Positions 7,820 to 16,263 are shown, counted from the first letter of the stretch. The stretch is DNA of 64,000 bases from Heteroscillospira sp050943935 (GCA_050943935.1 JBMNQC010000009.1:53464-117463), one strand, 5' to 3'. Made by a program: numbers and translations. The notes: generated by a model not told the origin, from the letters alone.

Positions 7820-8887
7820 ATGGAAACTATTTCGATACAAAAAACCTCCGCTCCCAAGGAGAAGCCCGATGTCAATGGCATCCCCTTCGGCACTTATTTC
7901 ACCGACCACATGTTCATGATGGACTATGTCAAGGGACAGGGATGGATAAATCCCCGTATTGTTCCCTACGGACCTTTCACTCTGGATCCCTCCGCTATGG
8001 TGTTCCACTATGCGCAGGAAATTTTTGAGGGCATGAAGGCCTACCGCACCGCCGAAGGCAAAATTCAGCTCTTCCGCCCCACCGAGAACCAGAAGCGTAT
8101 GAACAGCTCCGGCGAACGCATGTGCATCCCCCCCATTGATGAGGAGACCTTCCTCACCGCGCTGAAAACTCTCATTGAGGTAGACCAGGACTGGGTGCCC
8201 TCCGCTCCTGACACCTCCCTTTATATCCGTCCCTTCGTAATCGCTACTGACCCACACGTCGGTGTGCACGCCTCTCACACCTATATATTCGCCATCATCT
8301 GCTGCCCTGTTGGAAGCTATTATCCCGAGGGCATCAATCCCGTCAAAATTATGATTGAGAGCCGCGACGTCCGCGCAGTCCGCGGCGGTACCGGCTACAC
8401 AAAATGCGGTGGTAACTATGCCGCCTCTCTGCGCGCCTCTGAAAAGGCCGCCGAAGAGGGCTACACCCAGGTTCTCTGGCTGGACGGTGTTGAGCGCAAG
8501 TATATTGAGGAAGTCGGCAGCATGAACGTCATGTTCAAGATAAACGGCAAGATTGTAACTCCCGAGCTTACCGGCTCCGTTCTGCCCGGCATAACCCGCA
8601 AGAGCTGCATTGAGCTGCTCAAGGATTGGGGTTACGAGGTTGAGGAGCGCCATCTGAGCATAGACGAGCTTATTGAGGCCGCCGAAGACGGCACTCTGGA
8701 GGAGGCCTGGGGTACCGGCACCGCCGCCGTTGTCTCCCCCATCGGCGAGATTCACTATATGGATGCCAGCCACGTTGTGAACGCCGGCAATATAGGCCCC
8801 GTCACCCAGAAGCTCTACGATACCATCACCGGTATCCAGTGGGGCAAGATTGAGGACCCGCACAATTGGGTCGTCCCCGTTTGCTAA
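7820..8887 (+). CDS. ilvE: branched-chain-amino-acid aminotransferase
   Basis: This 355-residue class IV PLP aminotransferase is of the longer branched-chain type. It catalyses reversible transamination between leucine, isoleucine or valine and 2-oxoglutarate. Visible signatures are EIFEGMKAYR near residue 77, the PLP-lysine region GGTGYTKCGGNYAAS near 205, and the phosphate-contacting GTGTAAVVSPIG near the C-terminus. ATG at 7820 follows GAGGG by about ten bases. It is a single-gene unit with its own promoter and terminator. I saw no T-box or attenuator in the 150-base leader. Confidence 0.95.
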   Translation: METISIQKTSAPKEKPDVNGIPFGTYFTDHMFMMDYVKGQGWINPRIVPYGPFTLDPSAMVFHYAQEIFEGMKAYRTAEGKIQLFRPTENQKRMNSSGERMCIPPIDEETFLTALKTLIEVDQDWVPSAPDTSLYIRPFVIATDPHVGVHASHTYIFAIICCPVGSYYPEGINPVKIMIESRDVRAVRGGTGYTKCGGNYAASLRASEKAAEEGYTQVLWLDGVERKYIEEVGSMNVMFKINGKIVTPELTGSVLPGITRKSCIELLKDWGYEVEERHLSIDELIEAAEDGTLEEAWGTGTAAVVSPIGEIHYMDASHVVNAGNIGPVTQKLYDTITGIQWGKIEDPHNWVVPVC

Positions 8888-8905
8888 CGCACATAATAAT
8901 TTCGC

Positions 8906-8944
8906 AAACAGGCTCCGAAGCTTTTCTTCGGGGCCTGTTTTCTG
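8906..8944 (+). terminator. Rho-independent terminator of ilvE
   Basis: A 15-bp stem (AAACAGGCTCCGAAG with CTTCGGGGCCTGTTT, one G-T pair) is followed by TTTTCTGT. Confidence 0.9.
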
Positions 8945-9021
8945 TATAAAACTCCCATTTAAGTTAAGCGCGGCTACTGCTTGGTCAGTCAATCCTAATG
9001 CAGATTTATTTGGGGACATAA

Positions 9022-9054
9022 AATGAGGCTCCCATCCTTAACGGTGGGAGCTCT
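9022..9054 (-). terminator. probable terminator of the XRE gene
   Basis: A 7-bp stem, GCTCCCA with TGGGAGC, and a 10-base loop lie downstream of the minus-strand regulator gene. The T-run after it (CTCATTTTA) is weak. Confidence 0.5.
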
Positions 9055-9082
9055 CTTAACAGACTGATAAATTTGAATTTGA

Positions 9083-9847
9083 CTATCTCTTTTTATAAAC
9101 AACAAGCTCGGGGTTCTCACCGTTCGCTTCATAGGTGCAGATAAGGATAAAGTCCATATTAGCGGCAATACCAAAGCATCTATTACCGCCAAATTCACAT
9201 TCCAGTTGATTACCAAGATATGTCGCGTTGTCATCAAGGAATTTTACGATTTTGCCGTTGGGCAGACGGTATTCAAGATTGATATACCCGCCCACAAGAG
9301 CATTAAGTTTTTCAACTTTCGGCATCCCGTCTATGTTAAGAGCGTTAATTTCTTCAATCAATTTTTGTTTGAATTCTTCAAACTTTTCTGCACCATCGAG
9401 ATTTTTGTAATTCTTCCAGTAGTCAAGTTTTGGAAGCATTTCTTTCATATACACACGGGCTTGCTCGGATGGGAACGCTTCATTTGCCATATGTGCCACA
9501 CAAACCTCTATCAGTTCATCCATGTTATGGTACATGTATTCTCCGTCTGCGTAGCACCATTTGCAGTATTCTTCATTAAAGAAACCATCAGTTTCCTTGC
9601 TGATATTGGAATCCTCCAATGGCATGCCGCAGCATTGGCAGATAAGTTGTCTCGGGGAACCAAGGAGTGTATTGATAGAAACATTAAAAAGTTTTGAGAG
9701 CAGCTTCAAGGTCTCAGTATTGGGTGTGGTTTCTCCGTTTTCCCAACGGGATACCGCCTGGCGGGTTACAAATACTTTTTCCGCAAGTTCGTCCTGCGAC
9801 ATACCTTTTCTCGTTCTTAGTTCGAGTATAATATTTTTTGTATCCAT
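9083..9847 (-). CDS. XRE-family regulator with zinc-ribbon domain
   Basis: This 254-residue protein has an N-terminal Cro/C1-type helix-turn-helix (residues 1-62) with DELAEKVFVTRQAVSRWENG. A putative zinc ribbon follows, using CQCCG at about 70-74 and CKWC near 94-97. The remaining 150 residues form a domain I do not recognise, ending LVVYKKR. ATG at 9847 follows GAGGTGATG. The gene is visibly richer in A+T than its neighbours, which suggests acquisition. Its promoter spacer contains half of an inverted pair of 12-mers that could serve as its own operator. Confidence 0.82.
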   Translation of the reverse strand: MDTKNIILELRTRKGMSQDELAEKVFVTRQAVSRWENGETTPNTETLKLLSKLFNVSINTLLGSPRQLICQCCGMPLEDSNISKETDGFFNEEYCKWCYADGEYMYHNMDELIEVCVAHMANEAFPSEQARVYMKEMLPKLDYWKNYKNLDGAEKFEEFKQKLIEEINALNIDGMPKVEKLNALVGGYINLEYRLPNGKIVKFLDDNATYLGNQLECEFGGNRCFGIAANMDFILICTYEANGENPELVVYKKR

Positions 9848-9867
9848 AAAGTCATCACCTCACAGCC

Positions 9868-9896
9868 ATTATAATGTTGGGATAACACATTAACAA
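9868..9896 (-). promoter_or_regulatory. sigma-A promoter of the XRE gene, with candidate operator
   Basis: On the minus strand TTGTTA (9891-9896) and TATAAT (9868-9873) are 17 bases apart. GTTGGGATAACA at 9876-9887 lies inside the spacer. Its near-complement TGTTATCACAAC occurs at 9950-9961, an inverted pair with 11 of 12 positions matching. Confidence 0.65.
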
Positions 9897-9974
9897 GCAA
9901 CCCGCTGTTGCTGCCCGTTCCACAAATTCTTATTTATCGCACAAACAGATGTTATCACAACAGCGCCTGTCTTT

Positions 9975-10008
9975 CAAGGCACAGAGGTCAACCGGCTTCT
10001 GTGCCTTG
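9975..10008. repeat. perfect 11-bp hairpin between the XRE and glycosidase genes
   Basis: CAAGGCACAGA (9975-9985) and TCTGTGCCTTG (9998-10008) flank a 12-base loop. No T-run follows on either strand, so a terminator is not well supported. It could be an operator or mRNA structure. The rest of this roughly 290-base gap holds only the promoter elements noted and a TATAAT at 10087-10092. Confidence 0.5.
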
Positions 10009-10136
10009 CTTGTGTTGTAATCAGATATCTTGAAAAGGGACTATAAAAATTGACATAGTGTTCACACTTTTGCACCACGATTGACTTATAATATGGTCTA
10101 TCTTTTTTGTACAGTCCGCATAAAGGAGGTATTGCC

Positions 10137-11375
10137 GTGCAGGCGCAAACCGAAAGCACCAAACAGCCCCAGCGCGGAGCGCATCTGCCTCCGCAGAAAC
10201 GGCGGCATCACAGACGCCGTATAGGCATAAAAATATCCATAATCGCTCTTCTGCTGGCAGGGCTCTATTGCTTTGCAGTATTTTCTCAGGTTCCCTTTGT
10301 TAAGAAGTGGCGTGACATATATATAGAAACGGCCATGGGCACTATGACCCACCAATGGCTGGCAACGGCCTTTATCCCCGACTCCGTAATTGACGAGGTG
10401 ATGGACACACGCAGCGATATTGAGAACAAGCAGGAGAGCATAGAGACAAACTGGACGGTGGAAGCTCCTCATGAGCACACGGAAAAAACCGACTGGACTC
10501 AGCTGAAGGAAAAGTTCTTCGCCCTGTATCCGGAAATAGACCGGGACAGCTTCAACCGCTACTTTGACTCACACGCCGAGGAGTGCCTAACGGAGGACGG
10601 CTATCTGCTAATAGACAAGGCTGGGCTTGACGACGAAAGCACCGGTATAAAGAGTATACACGGCGACGAGGTGCTGGCCATAGACACGGTAAACGGCATC
10701 ACCATTTTAAAAGTTGCCGGCGACGAATATGTGGGCAGGCTTGCCATAATAAAGGACCCCGCCCAGGTGGGCATGGGTCTCTCCTGGAATTTCGGTCAGT
10801 CCGGCACCATCATATCTCAGATAGCCCAGGGGAGCGGAGCGGTGCTGGCCATAAACGCCAGCGGCTTTTACGACCCCGAAGGTCAAGGCAACGGCGGTAC
10901 GCCCCACGGTCTGGTAATTAAGGACGGCCAGCAGCTCTGGGACTGGGTGGATCAGCCCGGCGAAAGGGTAATAGGCTTTGATACGGACAATCAGCTAAAC
11001 CTGGGCAGCTATGCCTACAGCAGCAGTTACCGCGACGCGGTACAGTTCAGCCCCGTACTCATACTGGACGGCGAAAAGCTCATATCCGGCTCCTCCGGCT
11101 GGGGTATGCAGCCGCGCTCCGCCATAGGCCAGACTAAAGACGGCCAGGTGCTGATGCTGGTGGTAGACGGCCGTCAGCCGGGTTATTCCGTTGGCTGCAC
11201 CATGGGAGACCTTGCAGATATTCTCTCCCGCTACGGCGCTCAGCAGGCCTGCAATCTGGACGGAGGCTCCTCCAGCATAATGTACTACAACGGCCGCAGA
11301 ATATCCCGCCCCTCCGGAGGCGACAAGGAAAACGGACGTCTCCTCCCCAACGCATGGATTGTTAAACCCCGATAA
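10137..11375 (+). CDS. phosphodiester glycosidase (NAGPA domain) membrane-anchored protein
   Basis: This 412-residue protein has a basic cytoplasmic start, one membrane span at about residues 29-48, a linker, and a C-terminal NAGPA/DUF2233 domain from about 190 to the end. That domain carries INASGFYDPEGQGNGG and the signature NLDGGSSSIMYYNG. The family hydrolyses sugar-1-phosphodiester links and is often tied to exopolysaccharide or wall glycopolymers, so an outward-facing role is likely. GTG at 10137 follows AGGAGG by seven bases. It stands alone between the XRE gene and a strong terminator. The substrate is unknown. Confidence 0.85.
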   Translation: MQAQTESTKQPQRGAHLPPQKRRHHRRRIGIKISIIALLLAGLYCFAVFSQVPFVKKWRDIYIETAMGTMTHQWLATAFIPDSVIDEVMDTRSDIENKQESIETNWTVEAPHEHTEKTDWTQLKEKFFALYPEIDRDSFNRYFDSHAEECLTEDGYLLIDKAGLDDESTGIKSIHGDEVLAIDTVNGITILKVAGDEYVGRLAIIKDPAQVGMGLSWNFGQSGTIISQIAQGSGAVLAINASGFYDPEGQGNGGTPHGLVIKDGQQLWDWVDQPGERVIGFDTDNQLNLGSYAYSSSYRDAVQFSPVLILDGEKLISGSSGWGMQPRSAIGQTKDGQVLMLVVDGRQPGYSVGCTMGDLADILSRYGAQQACNLDGGSSSIMYYNGRRISRPSGGDKENGRLLPNAWIVKPR

Positions 11376-11389
11376 AAACCATTCCGCCC

Positions 11390-11429
11390 ATAACAAAAAG
11401 AGACGCCCGCGGGCGTCTCTTTTTGTTAT
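11390..11429. terminator. bidirectional terminator between glycosidase gene and nifU
   Basis: A long perfect inverted repeat starts ATAACAAAAAGAGACGCCCG and is mirrored by 11410-11429. It gives T-runs on both strands and serves two converging genes. Confidence 0.92.
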
Positions 11430-11437
11430 AAGGCAGC

Positions 11438-11869
11438 TCAGTCGTGGGCGTGGCAGGACGCGCAGTCGGCGCTGCAGAAGCGTTTGTGGTCGTATTCTAT
11501 TCCGTTCTTATCGTAGTAGTCCTTTACAGCGGCTTTTACGGCCTCCTCGGCCAGGACAGAGCAATGTATCTTCTGAGGGGGCAGGCCGTCCAGAGCGTCC
11601 ACCACGGCCTGATTGGACAGCTCCAAAGCATCCTCCACCGGCTTGCCCTTTATCATCTCGGTGGCCATTGAGCTTGTAGCTATGGCGCTTCCGCAGCCGA
11701 AGGTGGTAAACTTGGCGTCGGTGATGACGTCATCCTCTATTTTCAGGGTAATGCGCATAATATCGCCGCACTTGGCGTTGCCAACCTGACCCACGCCGTC
11801 GGCGTTTTCTATCTCGCCCACGTTCCGGGGATTGCGGAAGTGGTCCATTACCTTTTCACTATATAACAT
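11438..11869 (-). CDS. nifU: Fe-S cluster assembly scaffold, NifU/IscU family
   Basis: This 143-residue scaffold receives sulfur from the adjacent cysteine desulfurase and assembles [2Fe-2S]/[4Fe-4S] clusters. The three scaffold cysteines are visible in GNAKCGDIM, TFGCGSAIA and KIHCSVLAEEA. The protein ends in an extra cysteine/histidine tail, FCSADCASCHAHD. ATG at 11869 follows AAGGAGAAAGAG and overlaps the end of nifS by 11 bases, so the two are translationally coupled. Confidence 0.93.
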   Translation of the reverse strand: MLYSEKVMDHFRNPRNVGEIENADGVGQVGNAKCGDIMRITLKIEDDVITDAKFTTFGCGSAIATSSMATEMIKGKPVEDALELSNQAVVDALDGLPPQKIHCSVLAEEAVKAAVKDYYDKNGIEYDHKRFCSADCASCHAHD

Positions 11870-13043
11870 ATTCTCTTTCTCCTTTCTGAAGTTCGCGCCA
11901 CACGGGGGACATGGAGCGCAGAAGGGACACAACGCGATTTACCGCGTCAACGGTTGCGTCAATCTCCTTCTCTGTGGTCTCCTCGCTGAGGCTCAGGCGC
12001 AGGGAGCCGTGGGCTACCTCATGGGGTCGGCCTATGGCCAGCAGCACATGGCTGGGGTCCAGAGAGCCGGAGGTGCAGGCAGAGCCTGAGGAGGCGGCTA
12101 TGCCCATATCGTCCAGCAGCAGGAGCAGGGATTCGCCCTCTATGCCCTCGAAGCAGAAATTCACGTTGCCCGGCAGGCGCAGCTCTCTGTCGCCGTTCAG
12201 GGCGCTGTGGGGTATCTGGGAGAGCCGGGAAATGAGCTTATCGCGCAGTACGGTCTCCCGGGCTGAGTTGGCCTCCATATTACGGCAGGCCTCGGTGAGG
12301 GCTGCGGCCATACCGGCTATGGCGGGCAGGTTTTCCGTTCCCGCACGCTTTCCGCGCTCCTGGGCACCGCCCTCTATGAGGTTAACAAGGGGCAGGCCCC
12401 GGCGGACATAAAGCAGGCCAACGCCCCGGGGGCCGTGGAACTTATGGGCTGAGAGGCTGAGCATATCTATATTCTGGGCCGCCACGTCTATGGGCAGGTG
12501 TCCCGCGGCCTGGACCGCGTCGGTGTGGAACACCACTCCCCTCTCCCGGCACAGAGCTCCTATCTCAGCCACGGGCTGGATGGTGCCTATCTCGTTATTG
12601 GCGTACATGACGGATACCAGAGCCGTATCCGGACGTATGACGGAAGCGAGGTCCTCAATGCGGACTATGCCGTTTTCGTACACGGGCAGGAGAGTGACTT
12701 CAAAGCCCTCCCTCTCCAGCTTTTTCAGGGTGTGCAGCACAGCGTGGTGCTCTATGGCGGTGGATATAAGGTGTTTTTTGCCTTTTTTAGCCCCGCTGCG
12801 GGCGGCGCTCAATATGGCCTGATTATCCGCCTCGCTGCCGCCGGAGGTAAAATAGATCTCACGCGGCTGCGCTCCTATGCAGGCAGCCAGCTCTTCTCTG
12901 CAGCGCTGCAGAGCCTCTGCGGCGCGCTGTCCCGGGCTGTGGAGGCTGGAGGGATTGCCCCAGTCGTTATTCATGCTGTCCAGCATGGCTTTCTGAGCCG
13001 CCGGGCTTGTTTTTGTGGTAGCGGCATTGTCCATATATATCAT
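11859..13043 (-). CDS. nifS: cysteine desulfurase NifS
   Basis: This 394-residue PLP enzyme converts cysteine to alanine and passes sulfur to the scaffold. It opens with IYMDNAATTKTSP. The PLP lysine lies in SLSAHKFHGPRGVG (near residue 200) and the active-site cysteine in SSGSACTSG (near 325), the NifS/IscS class I arrangement. It is first in a two-gene operon with nifU. A clear promoter with an overlapping A+T-rich dyad sits about 80 bases upstream. No rrf2/iscR-type regulator gene is adjacent. Confidence 0.95.
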   Translation of the reverse strand: MIYMDNAATTKTSPAAQKAMLDSMNNDWGNPSSLHSPGQRAAEALQRCREELAACIGAQPREIYFTSGGSEADNQAILSAARSGAKKGKKHLISTAIEHHAVLHTLKKLEREGFEVTLLPVYENGIVRIEDLASVIRPDTALVSVMYANNEIGTIQPVAEIGALCRERGVVFHTDAVQAAGHLPIDVAAQNIDMLSLSAHKFHGPRGVGLLYVRRGLPLVNLIEGGAQERGKRAGTENLPAIAGMAAALTEACRNMEANSARETVLRDKLISRLSQIPHSALNGDRELRLPGNVNFCFEGIEGESLLLLLDDMGIAASSGSACTSGSLDPSHVLLAIGRPHEVAHGSLRLSLSEETTEKEIDATVDAVNRVVSLLRSMSPVWRELQKGEREYVI

Positions 13044-13099
13044 ATTTTCTTTCCTTTCCGGATACCGAACTTTTTTCTATTGTGTGTATGGCAAATGGA

Positions 13100-13124
13100 A
13101 TTATAATAAACCCATATTTATAAT
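13100..13124 (-). promoter_or_regulatory. candidate operator at the nifS transcription start
   Basis: A perfect dyad, ATTATAA and TTATAAT, flanks 11 bases and lies where transcription from the nifS promoter should begin. A repressor binding here would block initiation. The regulator is not identified. Confidence 0.4.
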
Positions 13125-13127
13125 AGG

Positions 13128-13156
13128 AATATATCATTTTTTACCTACTATGTCAA
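13128..13156 (-). promoter_or_regulatory. sigma-A promoter of nifS-nifU
   Basis: On the minus strand a consensus TTGACA (13151-13156) and TATATT (13128-13133) are 17 bases apart. Confidence 0.82.
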
Positions 13157-13170
13157 TAGGGTTTATAGGC

Positions 13171-13205
13171 AAAAAGTTCCCCCGGCCATGCCGGGGGAAC
13201 TTTTT
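13171..13205 (-). terminator. terminator of the small exported protein gene
   Basis: A perfect stem of about 15 bp (AAAAAGTTCCCCCGG paired with CCGGGGGAACTTTTT) has a short loop and a T-run on the minus strand, 37 bases after the stop at 13242. Confidence 0.9.
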
Positions 13206-13241
13206 GATGTATTTACTTACTATAACGATATCAGCTCAATT

Positions 13242-13490
13242 TTACACTTCGTCCACAGCGCGGGAGAGCTCATCAACAAAATCTTCAACGCGGTTTGGTA
13301 TTTCGTGACTTTCGGCAAACCACTCGTCCATGGCTTTTTCCCAGCTGTCAAGGGCGTGAGAACAATCCTCCGAAGCGGGGCGCGCAGGGGCTGTAAACGT
13401 CAGCATATCCGTAGTATCAGGTGCTGTAAAACCGCAGAACAGCATCACAACAACAGTTACCGAGATAAGAGTAAGAATAAGTTTTTTCAC
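13242..13490 (-). CDS. small exported protein, function unknown
   Basis: This 82-residue protein starts MKKLILTLISVTVVVMLFCG, a typical signal peptide or lipoprotein-like leader, followed by a short acidic domain rich in Glu, Asp and Trp. The first cysteine (CGFTAP) could be a lipobox residue, but the preceding residues fit poorly. The GTG start at 13490 follows AGGAGG by about six bases and a strong terminator lies just downstream, so the gene looks real despite its size. I recognise no family. Confidence 0.68.
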   Translation of the reverse strand: MKKLILTLISVTVVVMLFCGFTAPDTTDMLTFTAPARPASEDCSHALDSWEKAMDEWFAESHEIPNRVEDFVDELSRAVDEV

Positions 13491-13597
13491 CAGGCGCCTC
13501 CTTCTGCTCCGGGGAGCGTTGTATTTTTTATGGTACTATTAAAGCAGAAAAAGCGGCGCTTTGCAATAAATCCGGCCTCAAGATTTCGTTAAAATGC

Positions 13598-15568
13598 TCA
13601 GCGGGTCTTTTCGAGAAATTCCTGTTCCGTCAGCACTTCTATGCCCAGCTCCTGAGCCTTTTTGAGTTTGGAGCCCGCCTTCTCTCCAGCAACCACAAAG
13701 CTGGTCTTTTTTGATACGGAGCCGGAGGCTTTTCCTCCAAAGCTCTCTATGAGGGCGGCGGCCTCGTCGCGGCTCATGGTCTCCAGAGTGCCGGTGAGCA
13801 CTATGGTCATACCCAAAAACCGGCTGTCGGTGCGCTGCATGAGGCAGTTCATATTTACTCCGGCTTCTCTCAGCAGGCGCAGCTGGTGTTTTGACTGTGG
13901 GTTATCCAGCCACTGGCGGATAAAGCCCGCAGTAATGGGGCCTATATCGGGTATGGCAGTAAGCTCCTCCAATGAAGCGCCCTCTATGGCCTCCATACTG
14001 CCCAGGGTCACAGCCAGCGTCTTGGCCGCCTTCTGGCCCACCTGTCGGATGCCGAAGGCGCACAGCAGCTTTTCCAGGCTGTTTTCCTTACTTCGCTCTA
14101 TGGCGGCTATGAGATTTTCAGCGGATTTTCTGCCCATACGCTCCAGCTGCTCGATATCCTGTGCCTTCAGGTCGTACAGCTCGGCGGCGGAGCGGATGAG
14201 TCCGGCGGAGATGAGCGCCTGGGTAACGGATATGCCAAGCCCCTCTATATCCATGGCGTTTCTCGAGGCGAAGTGGGTGATGCTGCGCAGGAGCTGGGCG
14301 GGACACTCGGCACCGGTGCAGCGCATGGCCGCGCCGTCTATGTCGCGGACCACGGGAGAGCCGCACTCGGGGCAGTTTTCGGGCAGGCGGAAGGGCTGGG
14401 TGTTCTCCGGGCGCTTGTCCATGTTGACGGACAGCACCTCGGGGATTATTTCGCCCGCCTTCTGCACCAGCACCGTGTCGCCTATGCGCACATCCAGTTT
14501 GTCTATGAAGTCCTGGTTGTGGAGGGTGGCGTTGGTCACAGTAGTGCCCGCAAGGCGCACAGGCTCCACCACAGCCTTGGGGGTCAGGACGCCGGTGCGC
14601 CCCACCTGGACCACTATATCCACGACCCGGCTCTCTTTCTTCTCCGGGGGATATTTGAAGGCCACAGCCCATCTGGGGGCTTTGGCGGTACTGCCCAGGC
14701 TGCGGCGCAAGGCCAGTTCGTCCAGCTTTATGACGGCGCCGTCTATGTCGTAGGGGAAACTTTCCCGCTCGTCGCCGTAGCGCTGTATGAGGCCCCATAT
14801 CTCATCAGAGCCGGTACAGAGCGTATCGGGTATTACCTGGAAGCCCATCTCCCTCAGCGCCGCCAGAGTCTCGCTGTGGGTGCTCCAGGCTTCCTCCGAG
14901 GCGGTCTGGACATTGAACATGACTACGTCCAGCCGTCTGGCCGCGGTGACTTTGGGGTCGAGCTGGCGCATGGAGCCCGCGGCGGCGTTGCGGGGATTGG
15001 CAAGAAGGGTCTCGCCGTTTATCTCCCGCTCCAGATTCAGCTCTTCGAACACCTTGCGGGACATATACACCTCGCCCCGTACTATTATTCGCTCCGGGGC
15101 GTTTTTGAGGGTTTTAGGCAGAGAGCCAATGGTTTTGAGGTTTTCCGTAACATCCTCGCCCACCACGCCGTCACCCCGGGTGGCGCCCCGGTAGAGCTTG
15201 CCGCCGCGGTACTCCACGGCCACGGACAGGCCGTCAACCTTGGGCTCCACGCCGAAGGAGAGCTTTTTATTTTCATCCACGCGCTGGAGAAAGACGTCCA
15301 GTTCCTCACGGGAGAACACATCCATAAGGCTCTCCAGCGGCACCTCGTGCCGCACGGGTGCAAACTGCTTTGCGGCGCTGCCGCCCACACGCTGGCTGGG
15401 GGAATCGGGCGTTTTAAGTTCGGGATTTGCCTCCTCCAGCTCTATGAGGCGGCGCATCATAGCGTCGTATTCGAAGTCTGAAATCGTGGGCGCGTCCTCG
15501 TCGTAATACGCCTTGTTGTGGCGCATAAGCTCGGCGCGCAGCTTTTCCAGTTCCTGTTTTATCTCCAT
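13598..15568 (-). CDS. ligA: NAD-dependent DNA ligase LigA
   Basis: This 656-residue ligase seals nicks in replication and repair using NAD+. The order is N-terminal Ia domain, adenylation domain with the catalytic lysine in EPKVDGLSV (near 115), OB fold, a four-cysteine zinc finger (CPECGS and CTGAECPAQ near 400-425), helix-hairpin-helix repeats and a C-terminal BRCT domain from about 585. The length is normal. ATG at 15568 follows GGAG by about six bases and lies four bases after the yunB stop, so the two are co-transcribed. Confidence 0.97.
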   Translation of the reverse strand: MEIKQELEKLRAELMRHNKAYYDEDAPTISDFEYDAMMRRLIELEEANPELKTPDSPSQRVGGSAAKQFAPVRHEVPLESLMDVFSREELDVFLQRVDENKKLSFGVEPKVDGLSVAVEYRGGKLYRGATRGDGVVGEDVTENLKTIGSLPKTLKNAPERIIVRGEVYMSRKVFEELNLEREINGETLLANPRNAAAGSMRQLDPKVTAARRLDVVMFNVQTASEEAWSTHSETLAALREMGFQVIPDTLCTGSDEIWGLIQRYGDERESFPYDIDGAVIKLDELALRRSLGSTAKAPRWAVAFKYPPEKKESRVVDIVVQVGRTGVLTPKAVVEPVRLAGTTVTNATLHNQDFIDKLDVRIGDTVLVQKAGEIIPEVLSVNMDKRPENTQPFRLPENCPECGSPVVRDIDGAAMRCTGAECPAQLLRSITHFASRNAMDIEGLGISVTQALISAGLIRSAAELYDLKAQDIEQLERMGRKSAENLIAAIERSKENSLEKLLCAFGIRQVGQKAAKTLAVTLGSMEAIEGASLEELTAIPDIGPITAGFIRQWLDNPQSKHQLRLLREAGVNMNCLMQRTDSRFLGMTIVLTGTLETMSRDEAAALIESFGGKASGSVSKKTSFVVAGEKAGSKLKKAQELGIEVLTEQEFLEKTR

Positions 15569-15571
15569 AGT

Positions 15572-16219
15572 TTACTCCATGCTGATATAAGTTTCGGGCA
15601 CATTGCCCACTATGACGGTCTCTGCAATAAGGACATCGCTCTTTACCACGGCGGAGGCCATATCCCAGGGGATGAGCACGTCTATCTCAACTGTCAGCTC
15701 AAATATTATACGGTGTTTGGTCTGGTTTATCCCGGCGCTGGCCAGGTCGTTGCGGAAATCTATTCTGGATGAGGTGAGCATTATGATGTCCAGAGGCACA
15801 TTGGGTCCCTTGCCCATGAGGAGGCTGCTGCCCAGAAGGTTGCCCAGGGGTACATCCACCTCCAGCACCCGCCTCTCACCCTGCCCCACCACATCGGAAA
15901 GTATATCCGAGGACAGGGCGTTTATCTCGGTCATATTGGTTTTTATGGCTGTGACCACGCCGTTTTTATCCTTATCCAGGCTGACGAAGCGGTCGTAGCT
16001 CATATCGTCGGTTTTCATGCGCTGGTTCACGGAGCTGTTTATACTTAGGGTGACTATATCTATGGCGTCGGAGACAGCCATCTCCGTAGATACCCGGCGC
16101 AGATAGGACAGGGACATGAAAAGGCAATAGCAAACAAGAACAGTCAGCAGCAAAGCCGCTGCCCGGATGCGCAGCCTGCCGGGTCTGCACCGCAAAAAGT
16201 GCCGTCGGCGGATATACAT
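15572..16219 (-). CDS. yunB: sporulation protein YunB
   Basis: This 215-residue protein has an arginine-rich N-terminus, one membrane span (about residues 20-42) and an extracytoplasmic domain matching YunB (ending VIVGNVPETY). In Bacillus, YunB is a sigma-E-dependent, mother-cell protein needed for efficient sporulation. ATG at 16219 follows AAAGGTGG. An exact CATATATT sits at 16249-16256 in the 44-base gap upstream, a good candidate for a sigma-E -10. The gene is directly upstream of ligA. Confidence 0.88.
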   Translation of the reverse strand: MYIRRRHFLRCRPGRLRIRAAALLLTVLVCYCLFMSLSYLRRVSTEMAVSDAIDIVTLSINSSVNQRMKTDDMSYDRFVSLDKDKNGVVTAIKTNMTEINALSSDILSDVVGQGERRVLEVDVPLGNLLGSSLLMGKGPNVPLDIIMLTSSRIDFRNDLASAGINQTKHRIIFELTVEIDVLIPWDMASAVVKSDVLIAETVIVGNVPETYISME

Positions 16220-16248
16220 CACAAAACCACCTTTCGCAATGTATATCA

Positions 16249-16256
16249 AATATATG
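16249..16256 (-). promoter_or_regulatory. candidate sigma-E -10 box before yunB
   Basis: CATATATT on the minus strand resembles the sigma-E -10 consensus CATACAAT-like octamer. It lies about 30 bases before the yunB start. I see no good -35. Confidence 0.4.
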
Positions 16257-16263
16257 CCGCAGG

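Noticed and set aside
9975..10008. Perfect 11-bp hairpin read as a terminator
   Set aside because: No T-run follows on either strand; kept only as an unexplained repeat.
14273..15481. 402-residue plus-strand frame opposite ligA
   Set aside because: Shadow frame; LigA motifs on the minus strand are complete.
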